From Actinokineospora globicatena (lineage in GTDB: Bacteria > Actinomycetota > Actinomycetes > Mycobacteriales > Pseudonocardiaceae), in contig NZ_JAMTCR010000002.1 of the NCBI RefSeq assembly GCF_024171945.1, positions 1,302,001 through 1,366,000 on the forward strand: DNA of 64,000 nt, read 5' to 3'. Below the pieces are notes generated by a model. That model worked only from the letters and a program-made list of their open reading frames with translations. It had not been told where the DNA came from and searched no databases. The position numbers and the translations under genes are program-made. Positions 33,645-42,617 of this stretch are shown piece by piece. The number at the start of each line of letters is the position of its first letter. Positions within the stretch are counted from its first letter, which is position 1.

Positions 33645-34630
33645 GGGGCGCGGCGATGCGGAGCGTCCTGCTCACCCTGGTGCTGGCCTTCGGCGTGACC
33701 GCGTGCGCCTCGTCCGGCCACCCGGTCGACCTGGCCACGGTGTCCTCAGTGGACCGGCCGCAGCCGGTCGGCGTCGAGGTGAACCCGCCGACCACCACCG
33801 GCGCGGCCACCCAGGTGCCGCCGTGCGACCCGACCGCGAGCCTGCGGCCGAGCACGAACCTGCCGCAGCCGGGCGCGATGCCGACCGGGTCGACCATGCG
33901 CGCCATCCAGGACCGGGGCAGGCTCATCGCCGGGGTCGACCAGAACACCTTCCTGTTCGGGTTCCGCAACCCCACCAGCAACGCGCTGGAGGGCTTCGAC
34001 ATCGACCGGGTGCGCGACGTGGCCGCCGCGATCTTCGGCGACCCGAACAAGGTGCAGTACAGGGTGATCACCTCGGCCGAGCGGATCGACGCGCTCAAGA
34101 GCGGCGAGGTCGACATCGTGGTCCGGACCATGACGGCCACCTGCGCGCGCTGGGTCGACATCAACTTCTCCACCACCTACTACGTGGCGGGCCAGCGGGT
34201 GCTGGTCGACCGGGCGTCGCAGATCACCGGGATCGACCAGTTGGGCGGCAAGCGGGTTTGCGCGAGCAAGGGCTCCACCTCGATCGCCCGGCTGCGCGAG
34301 TCCCCGGCGCCACCGGAGATCGTCGCGGTGGACAACTGGTCGGACTGCCTGGTGATGCTGCAGCAGGGCCAGGTCGTCGCGGTGTCCACCGACGACACGA
34401 TCCTGGCCGGGATGGTCGCCCAGGACCCGAACGTGAAGATGGTCGGCCCGCGGTTCACCGAGGAGCCCTACGGCATCGGCATCCCCAAGCAGTACGAGGA
34501 CATGGTGCGGTTCGTCAACGGGGTGCTCGAGCGCTCGATCACCGGTGGGTCCTGGGTGACCAGCTACAACAAGTGGCTGGCGCAGGCCGGTGACCGGGCC
34601 GTGCCGCCCCCGGCCAGGTACCGGGACTGA
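33641..34630 (+). CDS. glnH: GlnH-like substrate-binding lipoprotein
   Basis: The 329-residue protein has a signal peptide with lipobox VTAC (cysteine near residue 22). A solute-binding fold of the amino acid type follows: RGRLIAGVDQNTFLFGFRNPTSNALEGFDIDRVRDVAAAIFGD, then RIDALKSGEVDIVVRTMTAT and SYNKWLAQAG at the end. In mycobacteria GlnH binds aspartate/glutamate and signals through GlnX to PknG rather than serving an ABC importer. No permease genes are present here, consistent with a sensory role. The ATG overlaps the glnX stop (ATGA). Confidence 0.9.
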   Translation: MRGAAMRSVLLTLVLAFGVTACASSGHPVDLATVSSVDRPQPVGVEVNPPTTTGAATQVPPCDPTASLRPSTNLPQPGAMPTGSTMRAIQDRGRLIAGVDQNTFLFGFRNPTSNALEGFDIDRVRDVAAAIFGDPNKVQYRVITSAERIDALKSGEVDIVVRTMTATCARWVDINFSTTYYVAGQRVLVDRASQITGIDQLGGKRVCASKGSTSIARLRESPAPPEIVAVDNWSDCLVMLQQGQVVAVSTDDTILAGMVAQDPNVKMVGPRFTEEPYGIGIPKQYEDMVRFVNGVLERSITGGSWVTSYNKWLAQAGDRAVPPPARYRD

Positions 34631-34644
34631 GCGGAGGTGCCCCG

Positions 34645-37600
34645 ATGACGCACAGGACATCGCCGGGTGAGCCGGAGCCGACGCCCAAGCCCGCGCGTTG
34701 GAACTTCGACTCGCCCCCACCGTCCCGCGAGGAGTCCCCCATCGACGACCCCGCGCCGCCGACCCAGGTCGTCCGGCCACCCCAACCGGGTCAGCCCGCC
34801 CCGGTCTGGCAGGCACCCGCGCAGCAGGTCGCGGGTGGGCAGCAGGTTCCGCTGACCTCGCAGGCGCCCGCCCAGCCCGGCGCGCAGTCCCAGCCGCCCG
34901 CGCCCGTGGTGCCGCCGCCGGGTGAGCAGTCCCAGCCACTGCCGCACGTCCCCGTGACCCAGCAGGCACCGGGCGAGCAGTCCCAACCGATGCCGCACGT
35001 CCCGGTTGGACAGCCGAACCAGCCACTGGTCAACGAGCAGCCGCAGGCAGGGCAGGGGAACCGGCAGCAGCGCGGTCCGGCCGCGCCGTCGAACCAGCAG
35101 CAGCCCCGGCAGTCGCAGACCGGGCCGAGGCCGCGCCCGGGCAGGCAGCCCGGTCCCGGCCAGTCGCAGCCGTTGCCGCTCAACCAGTCCGCGCCGCCCC
35201 GTCGCCCCGGTCGGCACGCCGCGCCCGGTCCCGTCCAGTCGACCGGCTCGCACCCGTTCCCGCAGCCGGGCCAGTTCTCCAGTGGACCGCACCCGTTCCC
35301 GCCCGCGCGACCGCCGGTGCCGCCCGGCTCGCGGTCGGGCTCGCACCCGGTGCCCCCGCCGCCCGGTGTCCACTCCGGACAGTTCTCCCGGCCGCCCGCG
35401 CCACGTCCGCAGGCCGGTCCCGCGCGCCCGCCGATCCCCGACACCAGCGCCGCTGACATCACCGACCGGCACTCCATCCCGGACGAGAGCCCGCCGAGCC
35501 CGTTCGCCCCGCCGGACGACTCGCCGATGACCAGCGTACTCGCCGAGACGACGCTCACCCAGAGCATCGTGCCGCCCAAGCCGGAGGCGGAGGAGGACGA
35601 GCCGCCCAAGACGGAGCTGTTGACCCGCACCGACACCGGCTCAGGCTCGTTCCCCGGCACCGGTCGCCGCACCGGGTCGCGCGCGTCCGGCCGGGGCAGG
35701 CTCGGCGCCGGTCTGGTCGAGGTGCCGGTGGTGCCGGTGAAGGACCCGGCGAGCGCGGTGCTGGAGAACCCGGTCGTCGCGGAGAACAAGCGGTTCTGCA
35801 CCAACTGCGGCGCCCAGGTCGGCCGGGGTGTCGACGGTGAGCCGGGCGAGGCGGAGGGCAGCTGCGCGACCTGCGGGCAGGACTTCAACTTCCGGCCCCG
35901 GCTCTTCCGCGGCGACCTGGTCGGCGGCCAGTACGAGGTGCTCGGCAGCATCGCCTACGGCGGTCTCGGCTGGATCTACCTGGCCAAGGACCACAACGTC
36001 AGCGACCGCTGGGTCGTGCTCAAGGGCATGATCGACACCGGTGACGCGACCTCGATGGCCTCGGTGGTCGCCGAGCGCCGGTTCCTCGCCGAGGTCGAGC
36101 ACCCGAACGTCGTCAAGATCTACAACTTCGTCGAGCACCCGGACCCCAAGACCGGCTCGATGGTCGGCTACATCGTCATGGAGTACGTCGGCGGCCAGTC
36201 GCTGCGCCAGCTCGCCCTCGAGCACCACCGGCAGACCGGTCGGGCCGAGCCGCTGCCGATCGGCCAGGTGATCGCCTACGGGCTGGAGATCCTGCCCGCC
36301 ATCGGCTACCTGCACAGCATCGACATGCTCTACTGCGACCTCAAGCCGGACAACGTGATCCAGGCGGGCGAGCAGCTCAAGCTGATCGACCTCGGCGCCG
36401 TCCGCAAGACCGACGACTACGAGAGCCCGCTGTTCTTCACCGCCGGGTACGCCGCCCCGGAGCTGGCCGCCGAGGGCGCGACGGTCGCCTCCGACATCTA
36501 CACCGTCGGCCGGACCCTGGCGGTGCTCTCGATCGAGTTCGCCGGGTACACCACCCGCTACAAGCACACCCTGCCCGGTCCGGACGCCGAGCCGCTGTTC
36601 GCGCTGTTCGGCAGCTACTACCGGGTGCTGAGCCGGGCCACCCACGCCGACCCGGCCCGCCGGTTCACCTCCGCCGAGGAGATGGCCGACCAGCTGACCG
36701 GGGTGCTGCGCGAGGTCATGGCGCTGGGCAGCGGGAAACCGCGGCCTGGACTGTCCACTGTGTTCGGTCTGGAGACCAAGACGTTCGGCGCGTCCGACGC
36801 GCTGCCGGTGCCCAACCCGGTCGAGGTGGCGACCGTGCTGCCGCTGCCGCTGGTGGACACCGACGACCCGGCCGCGGTGGCGTTGGCGAGCATCACCGCC
36901 ACCGAGCCCGCCGAACTGGTCGCGGCGTTGGCCAGCGCGCCCCAGGACTCCCTCGAGGTCCGCCTGCGGATGGTCAAGGCCCGGCTGGACCAGGGCGACC
37001 TGCGCGCGGCCGGTGCCGAGCTGGACGCCGCGCGGCGGCTGCCGAAGTCCCCTGCCGACTGGCGCCCGGACTGGTTCCACGGTCTGCTCGCGCTCGCCAA
37101 CAACGCGCCCAAGGCGGCCAGGGACGCCTTCGCCCGGGTCTACGACGCGGTGCCGGGTGAGATCGCGCCCAAGCTGGCGCTGGCGGTCAGCGCGGAACTG
37201 GCAGGCGACCACTTCGCCGCCGCCCGGTTCTACGAGCTGGTCTGGCGCACCGACCACTCTTTCGTGAGCGCCGCGTTCGGCCTGGCCAGGGTGTACCTGG
37301 CGCAGGGTGGTCGGGCAGGCGCGATCGAGGTGCTGGAGGCGGTGCCGGACACCTCGAGCCACCACGTCGCCGCGCAGGTCGCCGCGATCAAGGTCAAGGC
37401 GCGCGGCCACGAGGTGGAGCGGGTCGTCGAGCACGAGCTGCACGACGCCGCCAAGCGCCTGGAGCGGCTCGCGCTCGACGCCGAACGCCGGACCAGGCTG
37501 GCCGCGGAGGTCTTGGAGGCCGCGTACGGCTGGGTCAAGGCGGGCAAGCCGGGCGCGAACCCGTCCAACGCCCAGCGCACCGTCCTCGGCTGCGAACTGT

Positions 37601-37728
37601 CCGAACGCGAGCTGCGGTTCGGGCTCGAGCGCTGCTACCGGGCGCTGGCACGGCTCGCCAGCACACCGGAGCAACGGCATGCCTTGGTGGACAAGGCAAA
37701 CGCGATTCGACCCCGAACGTTGACCTAA
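34645..37728 (+). CDS. pknG: Serine/threonine protein kinase PknG, long form
   Basis: The 1027-residue protein is well above the 750 of Mycobacterium tuberculosis PknG. Residues 1-380 are a Pro/Gln/Gly-rich disordered region with local repeats (GEQSQPLPHVPV and GEQSQPMPHVPV). A rubredoxin-like metal site follows (CTNCG near 385, CATCG near 410). The kinase domain starts near 427 (GQYEVLGSIAYGGLGWIYLAK), with catalytic YCDLKPDNV near 567 and the DLGAV metal motif. A TPR region covers about 740-1020. PknG phosphorylates the FHA protein GarA/OdhI to control 2-oxoglutarate metabolism. It sits 14 bases after glnH with a GGAGG site. The long tail could bring extra phosphorylation or docking sites. 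Confidence 0.95.
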   Translation: MTHRTSPGEPEPTPKPARWNFDSPPPSREESPIDDPAPPTQVVRPPQPGQPAPVWQAPAQQVAGGQQVPLTSQAPAQPGAQSQPPAPVVPPPGEQSQPLPHVPVTQQAPGEQSQPMPHVPVGQPNQPLVNEQPQAGQGNRQQRGPAAPSNQQQPRQSQTGPRPRPGRQPGPGQSQPLPLNQSAPPRRPGRHAAPGPVQSTGSHPFPQPGQFSSGPHPFPPARPPVPPGSRSGSHPVPPPPGVHSGQFSRPPAPRPQAGPARPPIPDTSAADITDRHSIPDESPPSPFAPPDDSPMTSVLAETTLTQSIVPPKPEAEEDEPPKTELLTRTDTGSGSFPGTGRRTGSRASGRGRLGAGLVEVPVVPVKDPASAVLENPVVAENKRFCTNCGAQVGRGVDGEPGEAEGSCATCGQDFNFRPRLFRGDLVGGQYEVLGSIAYGGLGWIYLAKDHNVSDRWVVLKGMIDTGDATSMASVVAERRFLAEVEHPNVVKIYNFVEHPDPKTGSMVGYIVMEYVGGQSLRQLALEHHRQTGRAEPLPIGQVIAYGLEILPAIGYLHSIDMLYCDLKPDNVIQAGEQLKLIDLGAVRKTDDYESPLFFTAGYAAPELAAEGATVASDIYTVGRTLAVLSIEFAGYTTRYKHTLPGPDAEPLFALFGSYYRVLSRATHADPARRFTSAEEMADQLTGVLREVMALGSGKPRPGLSTVFGLETKTFGASDALPVPNPVEVATVLPLPLVDTDDPAAVALASITATEPAELVAALASAPQDSLEVRLRMVKARLDQGDLRAAGAELDAARRLPKSPADWRPDWFHGLLALANNAPKAARDAFARVYDAVPGEIAPKLALAVSAELAGDHFAAARFYELVWRTDHSFVSAAFGLARVYLAQGGRAGAIEVLEAVPDTSSHHVAAQVAAIKVKARGHEVERVVEHELHDAAKRLERLALDAERRTRLAAEVLEAAYGWVKAGKPGANPSNAQRTVLGCELSERELRFGLERCYRALARLASTPEQRHALVDKANAIRPRTLT

Positions 37729-37854
37729 ATCCCGCGCAAGCTGGGAACTGTAGCTAGAAGAGGTGGTTTAGCGACCCGTACCGGGGATTGCTGCGCTGCC
37801 CGCGTGCCCCCCACGATCGGAAGTCCCCCTGTGACAACCGAAAGCGGGTCGGCT

Positions 37855-38904
37855 ATGCGAAGACTGGCGATGACCGCGGTGCTCGTCCTGATCACGGCGG
37901 TCACCACCGCCACCACCTCCAGCGCGGCGCCCGCCGGGTGCGCCGCACCCGGTTCGGTCAACTGCCTGCAGATCACCAGCGCCGCCTTCGCCGGTGGGCT
38001 CGACATCGAGGACCCCGGCGACGCGCACTCCTACCTCCAGTTCGGCGGCGCCCTCGGCGACCGCTCGTTCTGGAAGCTGGAGCAGAACCCCGACTTCACC
38101 TTCCGCGTCCGCAACCTGGCCAGCGGCAACTGCGTCGACGTGTGGCGGTCCAACAACTACCTCGACCAGTGGGAGTGCGTCGGCCAGTCCAGCCAGCGCT
38201 GGCACCTGGTGCCCTTCACCGACGACTTCTCCAGCTTCTACCTCAAGCAGGAGGACACCGGCCTCTGCTGGACCCTGGACGACGAGGGGTACGTCTACGT
38301 CGACGACTGCGTGACGGGCAGCGCGCAGCAGTCCTTCAAGCTCGGCGTCAACAGCAACCTCCCCGGCACCAAGACCCTGGCGATCAAGTACGCCATGGAC
38401 CGGTGCGACAAGAACCCGCAGACCTGCGGCTGGAAGGAGGACAAGACCAAGTACCCGGCGCACCTCGCCCCGGTCGCCTGCGTCAGCCTGCTGGTCAAGA
38501 ACGGCACCCCGAACAACGCCACCTACTCGCGGGCCTGGAACCAGACCGTCGGGTGGCAGAACACCGTGGGCGGCAGCGTTTCCGTGTCGGTCCAGGTCGG
38601 GGTCAGCCTGGGCATCAAGGCGCAGGTGACCACGCAGATCCAGGCCAACTACGCGCACAGCTGGATCGGCTCGGAAGCGGTGACCGACACGGTCTCCATC
38701 ACCCTCGCGCCCGGTGAGTACGGCTGGGTGACGCGGGCGGCGCTGGTCAAGAAGGTCACCGGCACCTGGACGTTGGACATCGGCGGTCAGAGCTGGACGC
38801 AGAAGGCCACGATCATCATCCCGGCCAAGGACGGCACCGACTCGAAGCTGAGTTCCATCGTGCTCAAGGCCGCGAAGACCCCGCCGACCGACTGCAAGGG
38901 CTAG
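37855..38904 (+). CDS. Secreted ricin-type lectin-like protein with possible aerolysin-type domain
   Basis: This 349-residue protein has a signal peptide (MRRLAMTAVLVLITAVTTATT, cleavage near SSAAPAG). Residues 30-180 look like a beta-trefoil lectin with QxW-like repeats (FRVRNLASGNCVDVW, SSQRWHLVPF, GLCWTLDDEGYVYVDDC). The C-terminal 140 residues contain long alternating polar/hydrophobic strands (GGSVSVSVQVGVSLGIKAQV, then TTQIQANYAHSWIGSE and TDTVSITLAPGEYGWVTRAAL). This resembles the membrane-spanning hairpin of aerolysin/ETX-MTX2 toxins. A pore-forming role is inference. ATG 37855 starts the signal peptide; GTG 37831 is an alternative. A terminator overlaps the stop. Confidence 0.7.
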   Translation: MRRLAMTAVLVLITAVTTATTSSAAPAGCAAPGSVNCLQITSAAFAGGLDIEDPGDAHSYLQFGGALGDRSFWKLEQNPDFTFRVRNLASGNCVDVWRSNNYLDQWECVGQSSQRWHLVPFTDDFSSFYLKQEDTGLCWTLDDEGYVYVDDCVTGSAQQSFKLGVNSNLPGTKTLAIKYAMDRCDKNPQTCGWKEDKTKYPAHLAPVACVSLLVKNGTPNNATYSRAWNQTVGWQNTVGGSVSVSVQVGVSLGIKAQVTTQIQANYAHSWIGSEAVTDTVSITLAPGEYGWVTRAALVKKVTGTWTLDIGGQSWTQKATIIIPAKDGTDSKLSSIVLKAAKTPPTDCKG

Positions 38905-38928
38905 GGCGTGTTCTGAAACACGCCCTAG
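38901..38928. terminator. 12-bp-stem bidirectional terminator
   Basis: CTAGGGCGTGTT and its exact complement flank a CTGA loop. The left arm includes the TAG stop of the secreted lectin-like gene. The right arm includes the stop of the convergent phosphoesterase gene. Confidence 0.9.
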
Positions 38929-40055
38929 GCGCCCGGGGTCAGCTCGACGACGGAGATGTCGGGCTCGGCGCCGACGCGGACCGGCGGACCCCAGCTGCCC
39001 GCGCCGTTGGTGACGTACAGCCAGGTGTTGTCCACTTTGGAGAGACCGGACACCGCGGGCTGGGCGGCCCGGACGAGGTAGTGGAACGGCCAGAGCTGGC
39101 CGCCGTGGGTGTGGCCGGACAGCTGGAGGTCGACGCCGAGGTCGACGGCCTGCTCGAGCTGTACGGGCTGGTGGGCTAAGAGGACAGTCGCGCCCACCCG
39201 CCCGGCCACGGCCTTCTTCATGTCCGGGCCGTCACCGAGGCTCTTGCCGGTCACGTCGGTCACGCCCGCGAGGGTGAAAGCGTCGGTGCCGCGGGAGATC
39301 CGGGTGTTCTCGTTGTGCAGGTAGTGCAAGCCGAGGCGTTCCAGCTCGGTCACCCACGGCTGGTAACCGGAGTAGTACTCGTGGTTGCCGGTCACGAAGT
39401 ACGTCGGGGCTTCCAGGTCGCCGAGCGGGGCAGCGGCACCGCCCAGTTCGGCGACCGTCCCGTCGGCGAGGTCGCCGACCATGGCGACCAGGTCCGGCTG
39501 GGTCTCGTTGATCATCCGGACGATCCGCTCGGTGTGCGCGCGGCCCATCAGCGGTCCGAGGTGGATGTCGCTGACCACCGCGATGCGGAACCCGCGCAAC
39601 CCGGTCGCCAGCCCGCCGATCGGCACCGTCACCCGCTTCACCGCGGGCGGGCCGAGCGCAGACACCGTGCCCGCGCCGACGATGCTCGCCGACGCCGCAG
39701 CCGCGACCACGGCCGCCGCGCGCGAGAGGAACAGCCGCCTGCTCTCGTCGGTCTCCTCGGCGGGCTTGGTCCACTTGCGCAGCGCCAGGCGCGGCAGTTC
39801 CAGCACGGCGAGCACCAGCAGCAAGTAGAAGAACAGCGCCAGCCACAGGTAGCCCGGCCACGCGAACCACGCCGCGATGTCGACCCCCACGAACCGGGGC
39901 AGCACCAGCGCGGCGACGGCCAGCAGCGCGAACACCCCGAGCACGACCGTGCCGATCTTCCTGGCCCGCGCGGTCGTGGTGGTGTCGCGCACCAGCCGCT
40001 TCCACAGGTAGAGGTGCAGCGCCAGCACACCGAGCCCGACCACGGCCATGAACAT
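38925..40055 (-). CDS. Membrane-anchored metallophosphoesterase (YkuE/YaeI-like)
   Basis: The 376-residue protein has four N-terminal membrane helices (to about residue 135, including a twin-arginine-like SRRLFLSRAAAVVAAAA stretch near 105). A calcineurin-like phosphoesterase domain follows: VVSDIHLGPLMGR (near 160), MVGDLAD, VTGNHEYYSG and the closing LSGHTHGGQLWP. All metal-binding signatures are intact. Bacterial homologues act on phospholipid headgroups or UDP-linked substrates at the membrane. ATG 40055 is used; an internal ATG two codons later is equivalent. Confidence 0.9.
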   Translation of the reverse strand: MFMAVVGLGVLALHLYLWKRLVRDTTTTARARKIGTVVLGVFALLAVAALVLPRFVGVDIAAWFAWPGYLWLALFFYLLLVLAVLELPRLALRKWTKPAEETDESRRLFLSRAAAVVAAAASASIVGAGTVSALGPPAVKRVTVPIGGLATGLRGFRIAVVSDIHLGPLMGRAHTERIVRMINETQPDLVAMVGDLADGTVAELGGAAAPLGDLEAPTYFVTGNHEYYSGYQPWVTELERLGLHYLHNENTRISRGTDAFTLAGVTDVTGKSLGDGPDMKKAVAGRVGATVLLAHQPVQLEQAVDLGVDLQLSGHTHGGQLWPFHYLVRAAQPAVSGLSKVDNTWLYVTNGAGSWGPPVRVGAEPDISVVELTPGA

Positions 40056-40064
40056 GCGGCCAGC

Positions 40065-40646
40065 CTACGGATTCAGCTCCACCGGCCGTGAGCCGAGGAG
40101 GCTGGGGTCGGCGGCGACCGCCCGCAGGTCCTCCGCGCGCCCGTTGTCGATGAAGTGCTTGATCTCCACCAGCACGAACAGCGCCCGAGCCCGCACCGCC
40201 ACCGGCCCGTCCTCGCTGTCGATGCGCCCCTCGGCGCTCACGTAGACCTTGCGGCCCGCGACCCCGTCGAGGTGCGCGTCGATGACCAGCGTCGTGCCCA
40301 CCGGGACCGGCCGCAGGAAGTCGGTCTCCAGCCGCCCGGTGACCGCGGGCCTGCGCAGCAGGTTCCCCACGGTCGTGCCGAGGGCCTCGTCGAACGCGCA
40401 GGCCAACAGTCCGCCGTGGGCCAGTCCCGGCGCGCCCTGGTGCGCCTCGGTGACGGTGAACCGCGACAGGATCCGGTGTCCTTCGCCGACGGACGCCCGC
40501 AGGTGCAGCCCGTCTTCCTGCCGGTCGCCGCACCCGAAGCAGTACGCGTAGTGCGGCGGCAGGTCTGTCCCCGGCGCGGGCGTGTCCTCGTGGCGCTCCG
40601 GCATCTCCACCGCCACGGGCGGCCACACATCAGCGGTTCGGCTCAT
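40065..40646 (-). CDS. PaaI-type hotdog-fold thioesterase
   Basis: The 193-residue protein contains CFGCGDRQEDGLHLR (near residue 37), EAHQGAPGLAHGGLLACAFDEALG (HGG core with the catalytic acidic residue) and RLETDFLRPVPVGTTLVIDAHL. This is the typical layout of hotdog-fold acyl-CoA thioesterases. The CFGCG cysteines are common in the actinobacterial subgroup. The acyl substrate is unknown. ATG 40646 is chosen over a longer frame to 40685. It is nine bases upstream of the phosphoesterase gene and likely co-transcribed. Confidence 0.85.
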   Translation of the reverse strand: MSRTADVWPPVAVEMPERHEDTPAPGTDLPPHYAYCFGCGDRQEDGLHLRASVGEGHRILSRFTVTEAHQGAPGLAHGGLLACAFDEALGTTVGNLLRRPAVTGRLETDFLRPVPVGTTLVIDAHLDGVAGRKVYVSAEGRIDSEDGPVAVRARALFVLVEIKHFIDNGRAEDLRAVAADPSLLGSRPVELNP

Positions 40647-40694
40647 TACCGGAGAGTAGGCCGACCGGTCGCTGTGGCCGCGCACACGCCCTGG

Positions 40695-42017
40695 TCAGTC
40701 GTCGAGCGCGCGCAAGGGCTTGCCCGCCGTCTCCGGGAGCAGGTGGATCGGCACGGCGGCGATCAGGGCGGCACCCATCAGGTAGTACGCGGGGACGAGT
40801 TGGTCGCCGGTGGTGTCGACCAGCTTGGTGACGATGTAGGGCGCCGTCCCGGCGAACAGCGCGGTCGACAGGTTGTAGCCGATGGCGAACGCGCTGTAGC
40901 GAACCCTGGTGGGGAACATCGCGGGCAGCACGGAGGGGATGGTCGCCAGCAGGATCGTCAGCGGCAACGCGACCAGTGCCAGACCTGCGACCAGGGCGAC
41001 CGTGCCGCCGGACCCCATCAGGGAGAAGGCGGGGATCGGCAGGACCAGGAACCCGGCGCACGCGGCGTAGAGGAACGGCTTGCGGCCGAACCGGTCGGTC
41101 AGTGCCCCGACCGGGCCGACCAGGGCCATCATCCCGACGATCACCGCCATGATCACCAGCAGCGGCGTCCGACCGGACAGCCCCAACGTGGTGGTCAGGT
41201 AGGACTCCATGTAGGACAACATCACGTAGTCGGCGACGTTGAGCAGGATGATGTAGCCGATGAGGTGCAGGATCGGCCGCCACTGGGTGCGCAGCACGGT
41301 CTTGAGCGGCGACGCGTCGACCTGGTGGCGGGCCGCGAGCTCCTCGAACAGCGGCGTGTCCTCGAGGCGGGTCCGCAGGTAGAGCCCGACCAGCCCCAGT
41401 GGACCGGCGAGCAAGAACGGGATCCGCCAACCCCAGTCCGCCATGGCCGCGTCGCCGAGCGCGATCGTGCACGTCGTGACCACGCCTGCGCCTAGCAGGA
41501 ACCCGCCGAGCGAGCCGAACTCCAGCCAGCTGCCCAGGAACCCGCGCCGCCGGTCCGGGGCGTACTCGGCGATGAAGGTGGCCGCTCCGCCGTACTCGCC
41601 ACCCGCCGAGAAGCCCTGGACGAGCCGGGCGAGCACGACCAGGATGGGGGTCAGCACACCGGCCGTCTGGTACGAGGGGAACAGTCCGATCGCGAACGTC
41701 GACCCGGACATCAGCACGATCGTCGCGGCCAGCACCTTGCGCCTGCCGAGCCGGTCGCCGAGCGGGCCGAAGACGAACCCGCCGAACGGCCGGGCGATGA
41801 AGGCCACCGCCAGCACCGCGAAGGTCCCCAGGACGTTCTCCGTCGGCGTCGCCGCGTCGAAGAACACCGCGCCGAGCACGGCGGGCATGAAGCCGAAGAC
41901 GCCGAAGTCGTACCACTCGATGCAGTTGCCCATGGCCGACGCGGCCACCGCCCTGCGCACCGGCGGCTGCCCCTGGTCGGTCCTGGTCGTCTCACTCACC
42001 GTGTCCGATTCACTCAC
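40695..42017 (-). CDS. MFS transporter, metabolite:H+ symporter (MHS/ProP-like) family
   Basis: The protein has 440 residues with about twelve membrane helices. Hallmarks of the MHS family are the opening VAASAMGNCIEWYDFGVFGFMPAVLG and the loop FGPLGDRLGRRKVLA. ARLVQGFSAGGEYGGAATFIAEYAPDRRRGFLGSW also fits, as does the large central loop after LRTRLEDTPLFEEL. Known members take up proline, betaine, shikimate or dicarboxylates with protons. Substrate cannot be inferred from context. It lies on the same strand as the thioesterase but 48 bases upstream. Confidence 0.9.
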   Translation of the reverse strand: MSESDTVSETTRTDQGQPPVRRAVAASAMGNCIEWYDFGVFGFMPAVLGAVFFDAATPTENVLGTFAVLAVAFIARPFGGFVFGPLGDRLGRRKVLAATIVLMSGSTFAIGLFPSYQTAGVLTPILVVLARLVQGFSAGGEYGGAATFIAEYAPDRRRGFLGSWLEFGSLGGFLLGAGVVTTCTIALGDAAMADWGWRIPFLLAGPLGLVGLYLRTRLEDTPLFEELAARHQVDASPLKTVLRTQWRPILHLIGYIILLNVADYVMLSYMESYLTTTLGLSGRTPLLVIMAVIVGMMALVGPVGALTDRFGRKPFLYAACAGFLVLPIPAFSLMGSGGTVALVAGLALVALPLTILLATIPSVLPAMFPTRVRYSAFAIGYNLSTALFAGTAPYIVTKLVDTTGDQLVPAYYLMGAALIAAVPIHLLPETAGKPLRALDD

Positions 42018-42164
42018 TCGTGGAGGGTAACGTCACCTATTCACCGGTGCTGATCCGTGCGTGGTTGCCCACGTGAGCGCCGGACGTGCCCAGTTGTGCA
42101 CAAGCCCCCCGCGTGGGGTAGAACGCGGAATCGCGGTCAGTCAGGCTGGCGGTGGGAGGAAGAC

Positions 42165-42617
42165 ATGACGTGGGTGCACAACGCGCGCGAGGCTGAGGCG
42201 CTGCTCGCCAGGTACCAGCCGGTGGCGCACGCCGAGCTGGTGACCGAGGTGGTCGCCGGTCCCCGGGGCGACTTCACCATCACCGGGTCCGGCAGCGACG
42301 CCGTCGAGGTCGACTACGCCGCCCTGGAGCGGGCCGACCGGGAGCTGGCCGCGCTGCACGACGACCTCGTCAAGCAGCTGCGCGCCGCCGAGGACCTCGG
42401 TGAGCCGCTGTCCGCGGGCACGGGCCCGGTCGCGGTGGCCATGTCGCGGTCGTTCCTCGGGCGCGCCGACACCACGGACGGCCTGCGCGCGGTGCTGTCC
42501 AACTACTTGAAGGAGCTGGCCGAGGTGCGGGCCACGATCAAGGCGACCCTGGTCGCCTACCGCAGCGTCGACGAGCACGCCGAGACCGCGATCCGCCACG
42601 CCGGGGGTGCGCTCTGA
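42165..42617 (+). CDS. Helical protein at head of type VII secretion substrate operon, 150 residues
   Basis: The protein is mostly predicted helix (WVHNAREAEALLARYQPVAHAELVTEV, then ERADRELAALHDDLVKQLRAAEDLG and LKELAEVRATIKATLVAYRSVDEHAETAI). It has no signal peptide and no WXG motif, but length and helical hairpin look fit a secreted WXG-related partner or chaperone. ATG 42165 is preceded by GGGAGGAAG. The stop overlaps the next ATG by one base. No family is recognised with certainty. Confidence 0.7.
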   Translation: MTWVHNAREAEALLARYQPVAHAELVTEVVAGPRGDFTITGSGSDAVEVDYAALERADRELAALHDDLVKQLRAAEDLGEPLSAGTGPVAVAMSRSFLGRADTTDGLRAVLSNYLKELAEVRATIKATLVAYRSVDEHAETAIRHAGGAL

